Source: CAVQOB01 sp963714325 (GTDB lineage Bacteria > Pseudomonadota > Alphaproteobacteria > Rhizobiales > Hyphomicrobiaceae). Taken from it: a stretch of DNA of 48,869 bases. The stretch is taken from assembly GCA_963714325.1 (NCBI GenBank), contig CAVQOB010000028.1:1-48869 (forward strand), read 5' to 3'. Below the pieces are notes generated by a model. The model ran no database searches, was not told the origin of the DNA, and saw only the letters and a program-made list of their open reading frames with translations. The stretch's first letter is position 1. Each line of letters starts with the position of its first letter. The translations under genes and the position numbers were made by a program. Below are positions 8,570-17,296 of this stretch, piece after piece.

Positions 8570-9193
8570 TCACGGCTGCCTATTGACGCGCCGCAGAGCA
8601 ATCGCCGTCCAATGCACGCCACCGCGTCCACGTGGGTCGGCGTAGTCGGCAGCAAATGTACATTGCAAGCCGTGCTGTTGGGCGAGCGCTGCGGTTTCCT
8701 CTTGACCGACTTCAAACATGCGACGTCCGGCGGGAACGGGGCCATGGCGCAGCGTGAGCACGATTTGACCGCCGACGGCCAGCAGACGAGTCAGGTTGGG
8801 CATGGCGATTGATCGTTCCGCCGCATCGATATGCATCCAAACGGCGGTGAGCAGAATCAGATCAAAGGCCTCCCCGCGCGCTAGCACGTACTGGAGTTCG
8901 GGCAGCCCGTCATCCAGCCAGGCGATGTTTTTGGATGGATGTATGCGCTGGCCGTGCTGGCGAAGTTCCGCAGTTGGCTCGACGGCGAGGACGTGGTGTC
9001 CCGCCTCCGCCAACGCGGCCGCGTCGCGGCCGGTGCCGGCGCCAATGTCCAAGATGCGGCTTGGGGCTTTGGGGAACAGATGGCGCGTGGTCCGGTGGAC
9101 ATCGGCGAATGAAAGGTTTTCATAGTCGATGGTCAATTGGGCGGATTGTTCGGCATAGCCTTGGGTGCTGGCCCTTGGCTTAGGTGGTGTCAT
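8570..9193 (-). CDS. Class I SAM-dependent methyltransferase
   Basis: 207 residues. SAM-binding motif I is ILDIGAGTGRDAAALA (about residues 46-61), followed by the acidic end of strand 2 (VLAVEPTAELR) and a motif IV-like FDLILLTAVWMH. This is a standalone Rossmann methyltransferase; the sequence gives no substrate clue. It is transcribed in the same direction as ribH just upstream (24-bp gap) and could be read from the same riboswitch-controlled transcript, although no functional link is evident. Confidence 0.82.
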   Translation of the reverse strand: MTPPKPRASTQGYAEQSAQLTIDYENLSFADVHRTTRHLFPKAPSRILDIGAGTGRDAAALAEAGHHVLAVEPTAELRQHGQRIHPSKNIAWLDDGLPELQYVLARGEAFDLILLTAVWMHIDAAERSIAMPNLTRLLAVGGQIVLTLRHGPVPAGRRMFEVGQEETAALAQQHGLQCTFAADYADPRGRGGVHWTAIALRRVNRQP

Positions 9194-9217
9194 TTGCGCG
9201 CCTCATCCTGTTGGATA

Positions 9218-9703
9218 TCATGCGGCCGCAGCAATTGTGGCGTGCGTTGCCAGAATTGCAAGGCAAGCGACTGCGGCTTCCCGGCCCTTGATCTTGAAGT
9301 GCTCGGTGAAGAACTGGTGATGTTCATCCGACTCGTGGAAGTTGTGCGGGGTCAGGACCGCTGAAAGAATTGGAATGTCGGTTTCGAGCTGAACCTGCAT
9401 GAGGCCTGAAACCACGGCGTCAGCAACAAATTCATGACGGTAGATGCCGCCGTTGACGACAAATGCCGACGCTATGATCGCCTGATATCGGCCCGACTTG
9501 GCGAGACGACGGGCAACCAAGGGAATTTCGAAAGCGCCGGGGACATCGATGACGTCGACCACTGTCGCATTGTGGGTTTTTGAATTGACGGCGTCGATAA
9601 ATGACAAGCGGCACTGATCGACGATGCCAGCATGCCAGCGCGCCTGAATGAAGGCGATGCGTGGATTATGCAGTTTGGGATCGGACTTGGCCGTCTTGCT
9701 CAT
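9218..9703 (-). CDS. ribH: 6,7-dimethyl-8-ribityllumazine synthase
   Basis: Condenses 3,4-dihydroxybutanone phosphate with the ribityl-aminouracil, the penultimate step of riboflavin synthesis. Conserved features are IAFIQARWHAGIVDQ, the VPGAFEIP substrate loop, AFVVNGGIYRHEFVADAV with the catalytic His, and a C-terminal SDEHHQFFTEHF. The GGIYRHEFVAD and DEHH segments resemble the rhizobial/Brucella RibH2 type rather than the RibH1 type clustered with ribD and ribE. ATG 9703 has AGGAG 6 bases upstream and is preferred over an earlier start at 9724. No other rib gene is nearby; expression is under the FMN riboswitch directly upstream. Confidence 0.95.
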   Translation of the reverse strand: MSKTAKSDPKLHNPRIAFIQARWHAGIVDQCRLSFIDAVNSKTHNATVVDVIDVPGAFEIPLVARRLAKSGRYQAIIASAFVVNGGIYRHEFVADAVVSGLMQVQLETDIPILSAVLTPHNFHESDEHHQFFTEHFKIKGREAAVACLAILATHATIAAAA

Positions 9704-9781
9704 AAGTTGCTCCTGAGTGGACAAAGTGCAGACTCAGGACGCACAGAATCGCGATGCGCCGCTCGCCGCGCGGTCACCTCG

Positions 9782-9958
9782 GTTCCATTCTCTTCCATCC
9801 GGACTGTGACCGTCGGCTTCGGAGTTGCACCGAATTCTGCTGACCTCCACGCATGCGCCTCTATGAAGCGTCGGCGCTGAGCGCTCGCGGGCTTGCGTCA
9901 TCCTTTTTGGGGATGGCGCTTACCGCCGGTGGGGACTTCCACCCCGCCCTGAGAACGT
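9782..9958 (-). promoter_or_regulatory. ribH leader: FMN riboswitch (RFN element)
   Basis: Read on the minus strand the leader starts with the P1 region and TCAGGGCGGGGTGGAAGTCC, continues CCCACCGGCGGTAAGC, then AAGCCCGCGAGCG, then TCGGTGCAACTCCGAAGCCG. It closes with GACGGTCACAGTCCGGATG and GAAGAGAAT. These are the conserved blocks of the RFN element in the canonical order. Its 3' end is about 80 bases before the ribH start. FMN binding is expected to lower ribH expression by termination or by occluding the ribosome site. No obvious T-rich terminator follows, so translational control seems more likely. Confidence 0.96.
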
Positions 9959-10102
9959 ATCCCGCCATTGCCGGGACCAAGTTACTGTAGTGGTAGCGGC
10001 CCGGGCCGTCGAGTGGCACGAATTATTTTCAGGGTTCCTATTTGCGGCCCTACATTACGGATATGGTGCCTCGCAGGTCCTAGCACCCCCATTCGGTGAT
10101 CA

Positions 10103-10900
10103 TTGGTGTTCATTCCCGTCCAAGACGACAATCCCTTGCGATCCATGCGGTTCGCGTGGGTAACGATGGTGCTGATTGCAGTGAACGTGATCTGCTATCT
10201 GCTGGAGTTGACAGCCCAAGGCGGCACCGTTGCGGCAAGCTTTGCGATTGTGCCTGCTGAACTCTTCCAGGCGGGAGCTGGGATGTGGGGTGGGCCGGCG
10301 CTCGGCCCCAACGACGTGCTGCCAATCCCTGAACGGTTGACGCTGCTGTCTTACATGTTTCTGCATGGAGATGCCCTGCATCTCGGCACGAACATGCTGT
10401 TCCTGTGGGTGTTTGGCGACAACGTCGAAGACGCAATGGGACATCTGCGGTTTCTATTGTTTTTTATCGTATGCGGGCTGGTCGCCGGATTCGTACATGC
10501 CTGGGCGATGCCGCAGTCGACGGTGCCTTTGGTTGGTGCCAGTGGGGCGATTGCTGGCATTGTCGCGGCATATCTGCTGCTGCATCCGCACGTCAAAGTC
10601 TGGGTACTGGCGCTGCGCATTATTCCGCTTCGAGTTTCCGCGGCTGTGGCGCTCGGGCTGTGGATCGCGGTGCAGGTGGGGATGCTTTTCGTGCGGGATC
10701 AGGGGCCAACCGCGTGGTGGGCACATGTCGGCGGAATCGTAGCCGGCGGATTGTTGATCTTGGTGATGCGCCGCCCGGGAGTTCCACTCTGGGGACGGAC
10801 TGGTTTCACACCGACAGCAAGCGGGCCTGGCGCCACTGGTGCAGCGGCTCATGCGCCGGCGCCTTCTGGCCGTCGTTCGGCCGCAGATCCGCCCAATTGA
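10103..10900 (+). CDS. Rhomboid family intramembrane serine protease
   Basis: 265 residues with six or more membrane helices. Rhomboid landmarks are LLSYMFLHGDALHLGTNMLF (helix 2 His/Asn region), the nucleophile GASGAIAG (Ser about residue 147) and the dyad histidine in AHVGGIVAG (about residue 208). The C-terminal 45 residues are Ala/Gly/Pro-rich and probably cytoplasmic. It cleaves membrane-spanning substrates within the bilayer; the substrate cannot be inferred. It stands alone between the divergent ribH leader and etfBA. The first codon at 10103 is GTG; a later ATG (MRFAW) is possible. Confidence 0.92.
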   Translation: MVFIPVQDDNPLRSMRFAWVTMVLIAVNVICYLLELTAQGGTVAASFAIVPAELFQAGAGMWGGPALGPNDVLPIPERLTLLSYMFLHGDALHLGTNMLFLWVFGDNVEDAMGHLRFLLFFIVCGLVAGFVHAWAMPQSTVPLVGASGAIAGIVAAYLLLHPHVKVWVLALRIIPLRVSAAVALGLWIAVQVGMLFVRDQGPTAWWAHVGGIVAGGLLILVMRRPGVPLWGRTGFTPTASGPGATGAAAHAPAPSGRRSAADPPN

Positions 10901-11006
10901 CACGGCGATGACAGCGCCCTACGGTTTCGTCTCGCATGTGCGAAGGTGCTGGGCTTGAATCAGGATTGTCCCTGCAAGCTTGATTGGAATCGGGAGCAGT
11001 CAATCC

Positions 11007-11765
11007 ATGAAAGTCCTCGTGCCGGTCAAGCGCGTGGTCGACTACAACGTGAAGATCCGGGTCAAATCGGATGGGACGGGCGTCGAACTCGCCAACGTGA
11101 AGATGTCGATGAACCCGTTCGACGAGATCGCGATCGAAGAAGCGGTCCGGATGAAAGAGAAGGGGACTATCACTGAGCTCGTCGCTGTTTCGGTCGGGCC
11201 GACGAAGTCCCAGGAAACGATCCGGACGGCTTTGTCGATGGGCGCCGATCGGGGAATTCTCGTCGAGACCGGTGAAGGCGAAATAATCGAGCCGCTGGCG
11301 GTGGCGAAACTTTTGCAGGCGATTGTCGCGACGGAAAAACCCGACCTGGTGATTCTCGGCAAACAAGCCATCGATGACGATTGTAACCAGACCGGCCAGA
11401 TGCTGGCAGCGCTGCTCGACTGGCCGCAAGCGACATTCGCATCGAAAATCGTGCTCGATGGCGGCAACGCAATGATCACGCGCGAGGTGGATGGCGGACT
11501 TGAGACATTGAAGCTCAAGATGCCGTGCATCGTGACGACCGATCTGCGACTGAATGAGCCGCGCTATCCGTCGCTGCCAAATATCATGAAGGCCAAGAAG
11601 AAGCCGCTTGAAATCAAGAAGCCAGCTGATCTCGGTGTCGATGTCGCGAGCCGGTTGAAAGTGCTGAAAACCGTTGAACCGCAAGGACGAAAGGCCGGCG
11701 TCAAGGTCGCGTCGGTCGCGGAACTCGTACAGAAACTCAAGACCGAGTCCGGGGTGCTGCAATGA
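11007..11765 (+). CDS. etfB: Electron transfer flavoprotein beta subunit
   Basis: With EtfA it carries electrons from acyl-CoA dehydrogenases to ETF-quinone oxidoreductase. Starts MKVLVPVKRVVDYNVKIRV, with MNPFDEIAIEEAVRMKE and the AMP/FAD-facing loop GKQAIDDDCNQTGQMLA. The signature-type segment LKMPCIVTTDLRLNEPRYPS and the LPNIMKAKKKP recognition-loop region also match. 252 residues is normal. GGGAG lies about 11 bases upstream of the ATG at 11007. The stop overlaps the etfA start in ATGA, implying coupled synthesis of the heterodimer. Confidence 0.97.
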   Translation: MKVLVPVKRVVDYNVKIRVKSDGTGVELANVKMSMNPFDEIAIEEAVRMKEKGTITELVAVSVGPTKSQETIRTALSMGADRGILVETGEGEIIEPLAVAKLLQAIVATEKPDLVILGKQAIDDDCNQTGQMLAALLDWPQATFASKIVLDGGNAMITREVDGGLETLKLKMPCIVTTDLRLNEPRYPSLPNIMKAKKKPLEIKKPADLGVDVASRLKVLKTVEPQGRKAGVKVASVAELVQKLKTESGVLQ

Positions 11766-12706
11766 CGGTTCTTCTCGTTGCTGAGCACGACAACGCGGTG
11801 CTCGGTGCCATTACGGCTAAGGCAATGACGGCTGCCAAGGCGTTGGGTGGCGATGTGCATGTGCTGGTCGCCGGGCACAACTGCCGTGCTGCTGCCGAGC
11901 AAGCGGCGAAGCTGCAGGGGGCTGCGAAGGTGCTGGTTGCCGATGCGCCGCAGTTCGGCCGGCAACTCGCCGAGGAGATGACGGCGCTGATTGTGCCAAT
12001 GATGGCGCATTATGATGCGGTGATTGCGGCCTCAACGGCGAGTGGGAAAAATGTGCTGCCGCGGGTGGCCGCAAAGCTCGACGTGATGCAGATCTCGGAT
12101 GTCATCAAGGTGATTTCGGCTGATACGTTCGAGCGGCCGATTTATGCGGGCAATGCAATTCAAACGGTACAGTCGACCGATGGCAAGAAGGTCATCACGG
12201 TTCGTACCGCGACGTTCGCGGCCGTTGAAATGACGGGTTCGGCACCTGTTGAAACGGTGAGCATTCCCGGATTGGTTGGGATGTCGGTGTTTGAGAAGGC
12301 CGAGCTGCAGAAGAATGACCGGCCGGAGCTGACGTCTGCGAAGATCATCATATCGGGTGGACGTGGATTGGCATCGGGTGAGAATTTCAAAACGTACATC
12401 GAGCCGGTTGCTGATGCGCTCGGTGCGGCGATGGGCGCGTCGCGGGCTGCTGTTGATGCAGGCTACGTGCCGAACGATTATCAGGTCGGTCAGACCGGCA
12501 AGGTAGTGGCGCCAGAACTCTACATCGCCGTTGGTATTTCGGGGGCGATCCAGCATCTCGCCGGCATGAAAGACAGCAAGATCATCGTCGCCATCAATAA
12601 GGATGCCGAGGCGCCGATCTTCCAGGTAGCCGACTTCGGGCTGGTGGCAGACTTGTTCCAGGCCCTGCCGGAATTGAAGGCAGAACTCGCAAAAGCCAAG
12701 GCGTGA
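11762..12706 (+). CDS. etfA: Electron transfer flavoprotein alpha subunit
   Basis: FAD-binding subunit of the ETF heterodimer. The C-terminal FAD domain contains GGRGLASGENF, SRAAVDAGYVPNDYQVGQTG, and LYIAVGISGAIQHLAGM with the following NKDAEAPIFQVADFGLVAD. Length (314 residues) matches the family. It is translationally coupled to etfB and followed after 58 bases by the 3-hydroxyacyl-CoA dehydrogenase gene, so the three probably form a beta-oxidation/short-chain acyl-CoA unit. Confidence 0.97.
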   Translation: MTVLLVAEHDNAVLGAITAKAMTAAKALGGDVHVLVAGHNCRAAAEQAAKLQGAAKVLVADAPQFGRQLAEEMTALIVPMMAHYDAVIAASTASGKNVLPRVAAKLDVMQISDVIKVISADTFERPIYAGNAIQTVQSTDGKKVITVRTATFAAVEMTGSAPVETVSIPGLVGMSVFEKAELQKNDRPELTSAKIIISGGRGLASGENFKTYIEPVADALGAAMGASRAAVDAGYVPNDYQVGQTGKVVAPELYIAVGISGAIQHLAGMKDSKIIVAINKDAEAPIFQVADFGLVADLFQALPELKAELAKAKA

Positions 12707-12764
12707 GGCCTTTTCAATCGATTGTTCCCGATAAGCGATCGGGGACTTGCAGGAGATGAGCGTC

Positions 12765-13688
12765 ATGGACGCATTGACGACGACAAAGGCCGTTACTGCT
12801 GCGAAGAGCGCCGTGGTGGTGCGCAAAGTGGGCGTGATTGGTGCCGGGCAGATGGGCTGCGGCATCGCGCATGTCGTAGCGATGTCCGGCTATGATGTGG
12901 CGATCAACGACCTGAAGAAGGAGGCTTTCGAAAAAGGCCTCGCGTCGATCCAAAAGAATATGGCGCGGCAGGTTCAGAAGGGTCTGATCAAAGACGCTGA
13001 CATGCAAGCCGCGATTAAGCGGATCGGCTTCGTGCCGACGTTCGACGGTTTTGCGGACTCCGATCTCGTGATTGAAGCCGCGACCGAGGATGAGCCCGTT
13101 AAACGCAAGATTTTTGCAGCCCTTTGTCCGTCGCTGAAGAAGAGCGCGATGGTCGCTTCGAATACGTCGTCGATCTCCATTACGCGGCTGGCGGCATCGA
13201 CGGACCGGCCGGAGCGGTTCATCGGCATGCACTTCATGAACCCGGTGCCAGTCATGCAGCTGGTCGAACTCATTCGCGGCATCGCGACTGAGGACGAGAC
13301 ATTCAATGCGGCGAAGGAATTCGTCACCAAGCTCGGCAAGACGATCGCAGTCAGCGAGGATTTCCCGGCCTTTATCGTCAATCGCATCCTGCTGCCGATG
13401 ATCAATGAAGCGGTTTATACGCTGTATGAGGGCGTTGGCACGGTCGAGTCCATCGACAAGGCGATGCGGCTCGGCGCGAACCATCCGATGGGCCCGCTTG
13501 AGCTTGCCGATTTCATCGGGCTCGATACCTGTCTCAGCGTGATGCAGGTGCTGTACGAAGGTTTGGCGGATTCGAAGTACCGACCATGCCCATTGCTGGT
13601 GAAGTACGTGGAAGCTGGTTGGCTTGGCCGCAAGGCGCAGCGTGGATTCTATGACTATCGCGGCGACAAGCCGATGCCGACGCGTTGA
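12765..13688 (+). CDS. 3-hydroxybutyryl-CoA dehydrogenase
   Basis: Interconverts 3-hydroxyacyl-CoA and 3-ketoacyl-CoA with NAD(P)H. The Rossmann motif is VGVIGAGQMGCGIAHVVA; the catalytic region reads NTSSISITRLAA, then GMHFMNPVPVMQLVEL with the active-site His. The C-terminal domain (FIVNRILLPMINEA, ANHPMGPLELADFIGLDT, GRKAQRGFYDY) is that of the HbdA/PaaH family. The ATG at 12765 has AGGAG 9 bases upstream; the in-frame TTG at 12747 precedes that site. Downstream of etfBA on the same strand, consistent with butanoate or PHB metabolism. Confidence 0.94.
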   Translation: MDALTTTKAVTAAKSAVVVRKVGVIGAGQMGCGIAHVVAMSGYDVAINDLKKEAFEKGLASIQKNMARQVQKGLIKDADMQAAIKRIGFVPTFDGFADSDLVIEAATEDEPVKRKIFAALCPSLKKSAMVASNTSSISITRLAASTDRPERFIGMHFMNPVPVMQLVELIRGIATEDETFNAAKEFVTKLGKTIAVSEDFPAFIVNRILLPMINEAVYTLYEGVGTVESIDKAMRLGANHPMGPLELADFIGLDTCLSVMQVLYEGLADSKYRPCPLLVKYVEAGWLGRKAQRGFYDYRGDKPMPTR

Positions 13689-13700
13689 GCTTTGGCGGCC

Positions 13701-13967
13701 ATGAAGAATGAGGATGTTGTCGTGACGACCGATACGCCGCCGGACCGCCTGTCGACCAATCCGCTCAGTCCATTCTATGACGCAGCCGCGCTGGAACGCG
13801 GGGTCGGCGTACGCTTCAAAGGCGTCGAAAAAGACAACGTCGACGAGTACTGCGTCAGCGAAGGCTGGGTGCGTCTGGTCGCCGGTGTAGCCAAGGACCG
13901 GTTCGGCAAAGCCATGACCGTCAAGGTGCATGGCATTGTCGAGCCGTACTTCAAGCCGGCTGAATAA
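13701..13967 (+). CDS. DUF3297 family protein
   Basis: 88-residue soluble protein with the family signature TPPDRLSTNPLSPFYDA, then RGVGVRFKGVEKDNVDEY and CVSEGWVRLVAG, ending KVHGIVEPYFKP. Function unknown; members are short glutathione-peptidase-like proteins in some annotations, without proof. It lies 12 bases after the dehydrogenase gene and probably shares its transcript. Its last 17 bases overlap the end of the convergent carboxylate-amine ligase gene. Confidence 0.85.
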   Translation: MKNEDVVVTTDTPPDRLSTNPLSPFYDAAALERGVGVRFKGVEKDNVDEYCVSEGWVRLVAGVAKDRFGKAMTVKVHGIVEPYFKPAE

Positions 13968-15219
13968 TCTTTGCCGCCCCAGCTACCCGAGATCTGGTTT
14001 CGCATGCCCAATCGGGCTGACCAGCGCAGAACTCCGCGACGTTAAATCGGACCACGTCCTCGATACTGCTGCGCGCCGCAAACGTCGAGCGTTGGCGCAT
14101 CGAGCTGTTACCGTTGGTGACGATTCGGGCCAACTCCGCGAAATGACGATCGTAGCCGAGTTTTGTAGCAATCGGCTCCAACAACTTGAAGAGTTCGGAT
14201 AACTCTTCCCGCATAGGCCGTGTTCGGCCCCGAGCATCGACGATGATGTCGGCATCGAGGCCGTGGCGCATGACGCGCCACTTATTGTCGCGCACCATCC
14301 AGCGCGGCGGCGGGATGACAACGCCGGCGTGACGGATTTTTTCGCTGATGGCGTGGCCAAGCGCGTGGACAAATGCGGTCACGGCCATGGTCTCAGATAG
14401 CGTTGCCAAGCCGTCGCAGATTCGGAGTTCGAGCGTTCCGTGCGAGGGGCTCGGGCGCATGTCCCACCACAGATCCTTAGGCGATTGGATCGAGCCGCTC
14501 CGTTTCAGCGTCGAATAGAGGTCTTCGAACTCGTGCCAGTCGCGCAGGCGATAGGGATGGCCGGCAGTCGGCAGCGCCTCATAGGCGGTTGGCCGGCAGG
14601 AAGCGAGGCCGGTATCGATGCCTTGCCAGTAGGGCGAGCTGGCAGAGAGCGCCAGGAGGTGCGGCAAGTAGCGCAGGAAACCATTGTGGATGCGGATGCA
14701 TTCTTCGCCGCTGGTCATGCCGAGATGCACATGGAGTCCGAAGACAGTCATGCGGCGGGAGAGCCACTGATGGCGCTCCAAGACCTGGTCGTAGCGCTCG
14801 GAGCGGGTGATCGCGCAATCGATGTAATGGGAAAATGGATGGCAGCCGGTCGACGACAGGTCGACATCGAGTGCTGCGGCGGCCTTGATGACCTCGGGGA
14901 TATCGCGCTTGAAACTCGCCTCAGCCTCGTGCGCGTCGGCGCAGATACCCGTGCACAATTCGACGGTGCTGCGATAGAATTCCGACTTCAGGCCTTCGAC
15001 GTGTTGGCAGGCGGCGAGGAGCGATTCCGCCTTCGATGTCAAACCGAGCGACAGCGGATCGATCAATTGCAGTTCGATCTCGACGCCCAAGGTCAGCGCC
15101 TGGCTCGACTGGAATTGTAGCGTGTCGTCGGCGCACGGGACAGTCGGTTGCAGTGGCATCAGAAATGGATCGACGTTGGTTCCGCGGGCCTCATTTGCAT
15201 AGGCGAGCATGTCGTTCAT
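13951..15219 (-). CDS. Carboxylate-amine ligase, glutamate-cysteine ligase 2 (YbdK) type
   Basis: ATP-dependent ligase of the GCS2 family, whose E. coli member YbdK has weak glutamate-cysteine ligase activity. Recognisable motifs are TLGVEIELQLIDP, STVELCTGIC, the metal/ATP segment FGLHVHLGM, LWWDMRPSPSHGTLELRICD and the C-terminal RFNVAEFCAGQPDW. The ATG at 15219 follows a GGAGAGAGAGACC purine run. 422 residues is slightly above the usual 370-400. The physiological substrate is uncertain; several glutathione S-transferases lie downstream in the window, but no operon link is seen. Confidence 0.87.
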   Translation of the reverse strand: MNDMLAYANEARGTNVDPFLMPLQPTVPCADDTLQFQSSQALTLGVEIELQLIDPLSLGLTSKAESLLAACQHVEGLKSEFYRSTVELCTGICADAHEAEASFKRDIPEVIKAAAALDVDLSSTGCHPFSHYIDCAITRSERYDQVLERHQWLSRRMTVFGLHVHLGMTSGEECIRIHNGFLRYLPHLLALSASSPYWQGIDTGLASCRPTAYEALPTAGHPYRLRDWHEFEDLYSTLKRSGSIQSPKDLWWDMRPSPSHGTLELRICDGLATLSETMAVTAFVHALGHAISEKIRHAGVVIPPPRWMVRDNKWRVMRHGLDADIIVDARGRTRPMREELSELFKLLEPIATKLGYDRHFAELARIVTNGNSSMRQRSTFAARSSIEDVVRFNVAEFCAGQPDWACETRSRVAGAAKIIQPA

Positions 15220-15629
15220 GGTCTCTCTCTCCGTGTGGGGCAGGCAATGGGTCAATACAAATCATGAGCCGGGCTGAGCCATGCTCCGCCGGCCGCTTCC
15301 TTCGTTGCGGGCAAAATGGGACCGCCGTCCAAACGCGGGAATGGCGATCAGGTTGGGGCGTTTGACGCAAACGGATGGGTCGCGCGACGTCTGTGGACGC
15401 GCGTGGCACCTCGCGATGTTCGGACCTCAGGGTCGAACGGTGTGCCCGCAATCACAACGTCAGGTACGGCAACTGAGTGGCGATAAAACATTGATATCAG
15501 GCAATTTTTAGGCGCGACTTATGATCACTGGCAGTATGATGGCGCACGGAGCGCGTGCCTTGCACCTTGCAGAATTGGTGCTGCTTTGGCAGGAATTGTC
15601 GCCAACTGTTGAGCTGAGAAAGATCGCGC
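15220..15629. other. Intergenic region, divergent promoters expected
   Basis: 410 bases between the divergent carboxylate-amine ligase and AtuA-like genes. Short open frames here lack ribosome sites and family motifs, and I consider them spurious. The part around 15480-15540 is relatively AT-rich and is the likeliest promoter area, but I could not assign clear -35/-10 pairs. No repeat or RNA element recognised. Confidence 0.6.
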
Positions 15630-16955
15630 ATGCGGATTGGATGTGGGGCCGGTTTTTCAGCCGATCGTTTAAGTCCTGCGATAGATCTCGCACGCGATGG
15701 CCAGCTCGATTGGCTGGTGTTCGAGTGCATCGGCGAGCGAACGATGGCGTTCGGGCATCGTGATCGCAAACTTGATCCCGCCAAAGGCTACAACCCGCAT
15801 CTAGCGGCGCGCATGCGAGGCGTGCTGGCGCATTGCCGCGCGAACAACACGCGGATCATCACGAACATGGGGGTCGCGAATGTAGTGGCGGCAGTTGGCG
15901 TGGTCCAACGGGTTGCACGGGAGCTCGGACTGCAGGGCTTGAAGATCGCTGGTGTCGAGGGTGACGATGTCACTGCACAGATCAGTGCCGACACGATTTT
16001 ATTTGATCATCATGACAGGACTGTCGCCGAGGTTGGGCTGCCGGTTGTCGGCGCCAACGCGTATCTCGGCGCGGATGCCTTGCTGGCGGCGATCAAGACC
16101 GGCGCCGACGTGATCATTGCCGGGCGGGTTGCCGATCCGTCGCTGTTTCTGGCGCCATACATGGCGCAGTATGGCGTTCGCGAGAATGATTGGACGCGGC
16201 TTGGTCGAGGATCGCTTGTTGGGCACTTGTTGGAATGCGGGATGCAGGTGACCGGCGGCTATTTCGCTGATCCCGGATTCAAGGACGTTCCGCGGCTTGC
16301 GGACTGCGGCTATCCGATCGCTGAAGTGGACGGCGATGGCAATGCCGTTATCACCAAGCTTGCGGCGGCGGGCGGACGCGTGACGGTTGCGACGGTCAAG
16401 GAGCAACTGCTCTATGAAGTGCATGATCCAGCGGCCTACGTCACGCCGGATGTGGCAGCGGATTTCTCACGCGTACGGCTTGTCGAGCAAGCCACCGATC
16501 GCGTCGCTGTTTCGGACGCGGACGGGCGTCAGCGACCAGAGCAGTTGAAGGTCACGGTTGGTTTTGATGGCGGGTTTCATGGCGAGGCCGGCGTCAGCTA
16601 TGCGGGACCCGGCGCGAGGCAGCGTGGGGCGCTTGCTGCAGAGGTGCTCAAGGAGCGGTTCCAGCGGGTTGGGTTGCCCGACGAGGTGCGCATCGATCTG
16701 ATCGGCAGCAATGCGCTGCACGCGACCGGCATCGTCTACGACGGCAAATCGATGGATGTGCGCGTCCATGTCTCGATGCGGGCTCCACAGCGCCAAGATG
16801 CAGAGCTGATGCTTTGGGAAGTCGAGGCGATGCTGTGTTGCGGGCCGGCAGGTGGAGGTGGGTATCGTGGGCAGATCAGCCCGAGCGTGGTGACGCATTC
16901 GGCGCTGATCAGCCGCGAACGCATTCAGCCACGCGTCATGGTGGTGACGGCATGA
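15630..16955 (+). CDS. AtuA-like acyclic terpene utilisation family protein (DUF1446)
   Basis: 441 residues of the DUF1446/AtuA family, found in acyclic isoprenoid (citronellol/geraniol) degradation clusters and elsewhere; the reaction is not established. Characteristic stretches are RIGCGAGFSADRL, LDWLVFECIGERTMA, GYNPHLAARMRGVL, IITNMGVANVVAA, GRVADPSLFLAP and LECGMQVTGGYFADPGFKDV. GAGAAAG lies upstream of the ATG. Its stop overlaps the start of the next gene (ATGA). That gene encodes the small domain fused to this one in longer AtuA proteins, so this is the split two-gene form. No other atu genes are adjacent, so terpene use is not implied. Confidence 0.9.
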   Translation: MRIGCGAGFSADRLSPAIDLARDGQLDWLVFECIGERTMAFGHRDRKLDPAKGYNPHLAARMRGVLAHCRANNTRIITNMGVANVVAAVGVVQRVARELGLQGLKIAGVEGDDVTAQISADTILFDHHDRTVAEVGLPVVGANAYLGADALLAAIKTGADVIIAGRVADPSLFLAPYMAQYGVRENDWTRLGRGSLVGHLLECGMQVTGGYFADPGFKDVPRLADCGYPIAEVDGDGNAVITKLAAAGGRVTVATVKEQLLYEVHDPAAYVTPDVAADFSRVRLVEQATDRVAVSDADGRQRPEQLKVTVGFDGGFHGEAGVSYAGPGARQRGALAAEVLKERFQRVGLPDEVRIDLIGSNALHATGIVYDGKSMDVRVHVSMRAPQRQDAELMLWEVEAMLCCGPAGGGGYRGQISPSVVTHSALISRERIQPRVMVVTA

Positions 16956-17296
16956 CCAACCGCATTATCAGTGTCCGAGACCTAGCGCATGCGCGGGCGG
17001 GGGACAAAGGCAACACATCAAATGTGTCGGTCTGGGTTTATGATCCGGGCGACTTCCCGCTGCTTAAAGCCCAGTTGACAGCCGAAAGGATCAAGACGGC
17101 ATTTCCTCGCCTTATTCGTGGCCCCGTTGTGCGTTACGAGCTTGAGCATCTCGGTGGGCTGAATTTTGTCATGGTTGATGCCCTGGAGGGTGGCGTGAAT
17201 TCCTCCCTCAATCTCGATAGTCACGGCAAGTCCTGGAGTTTTCTCATTCTCGGACTGACGATCGAGGTGCCAGACAATCGGAGGCGGGTGGAATGA
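16952..17296 (+). CDS. AtuA-like small (ferredoxin-fold) subunit
   Basis: 114-residue partner of the preceding gene. It shows the diagnostic LAHARAGDKGNTSNVSVWVY opening and a later GGLNFVMVDALEGGVNSSL followed by LDSHGKSWS. In many proteins this domain is the C-terminus of AtuA-type polypeptides. ATGA overlaps on both sides couple it to the large subunit and to the TPR gene. Function is inferred to be joint with the large subunit. Confidence 0.88.
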   Translation: MTNRIISVRDLAHARAGDKGNTSNVSVWVYDPGDFPLLKAQLTAERIKTAFPRLIRGPVVRYELEHLGGLNFVMVDALEGGVNSSLNLDSHGKSWSFLILGLTIEVPDNRRRVE

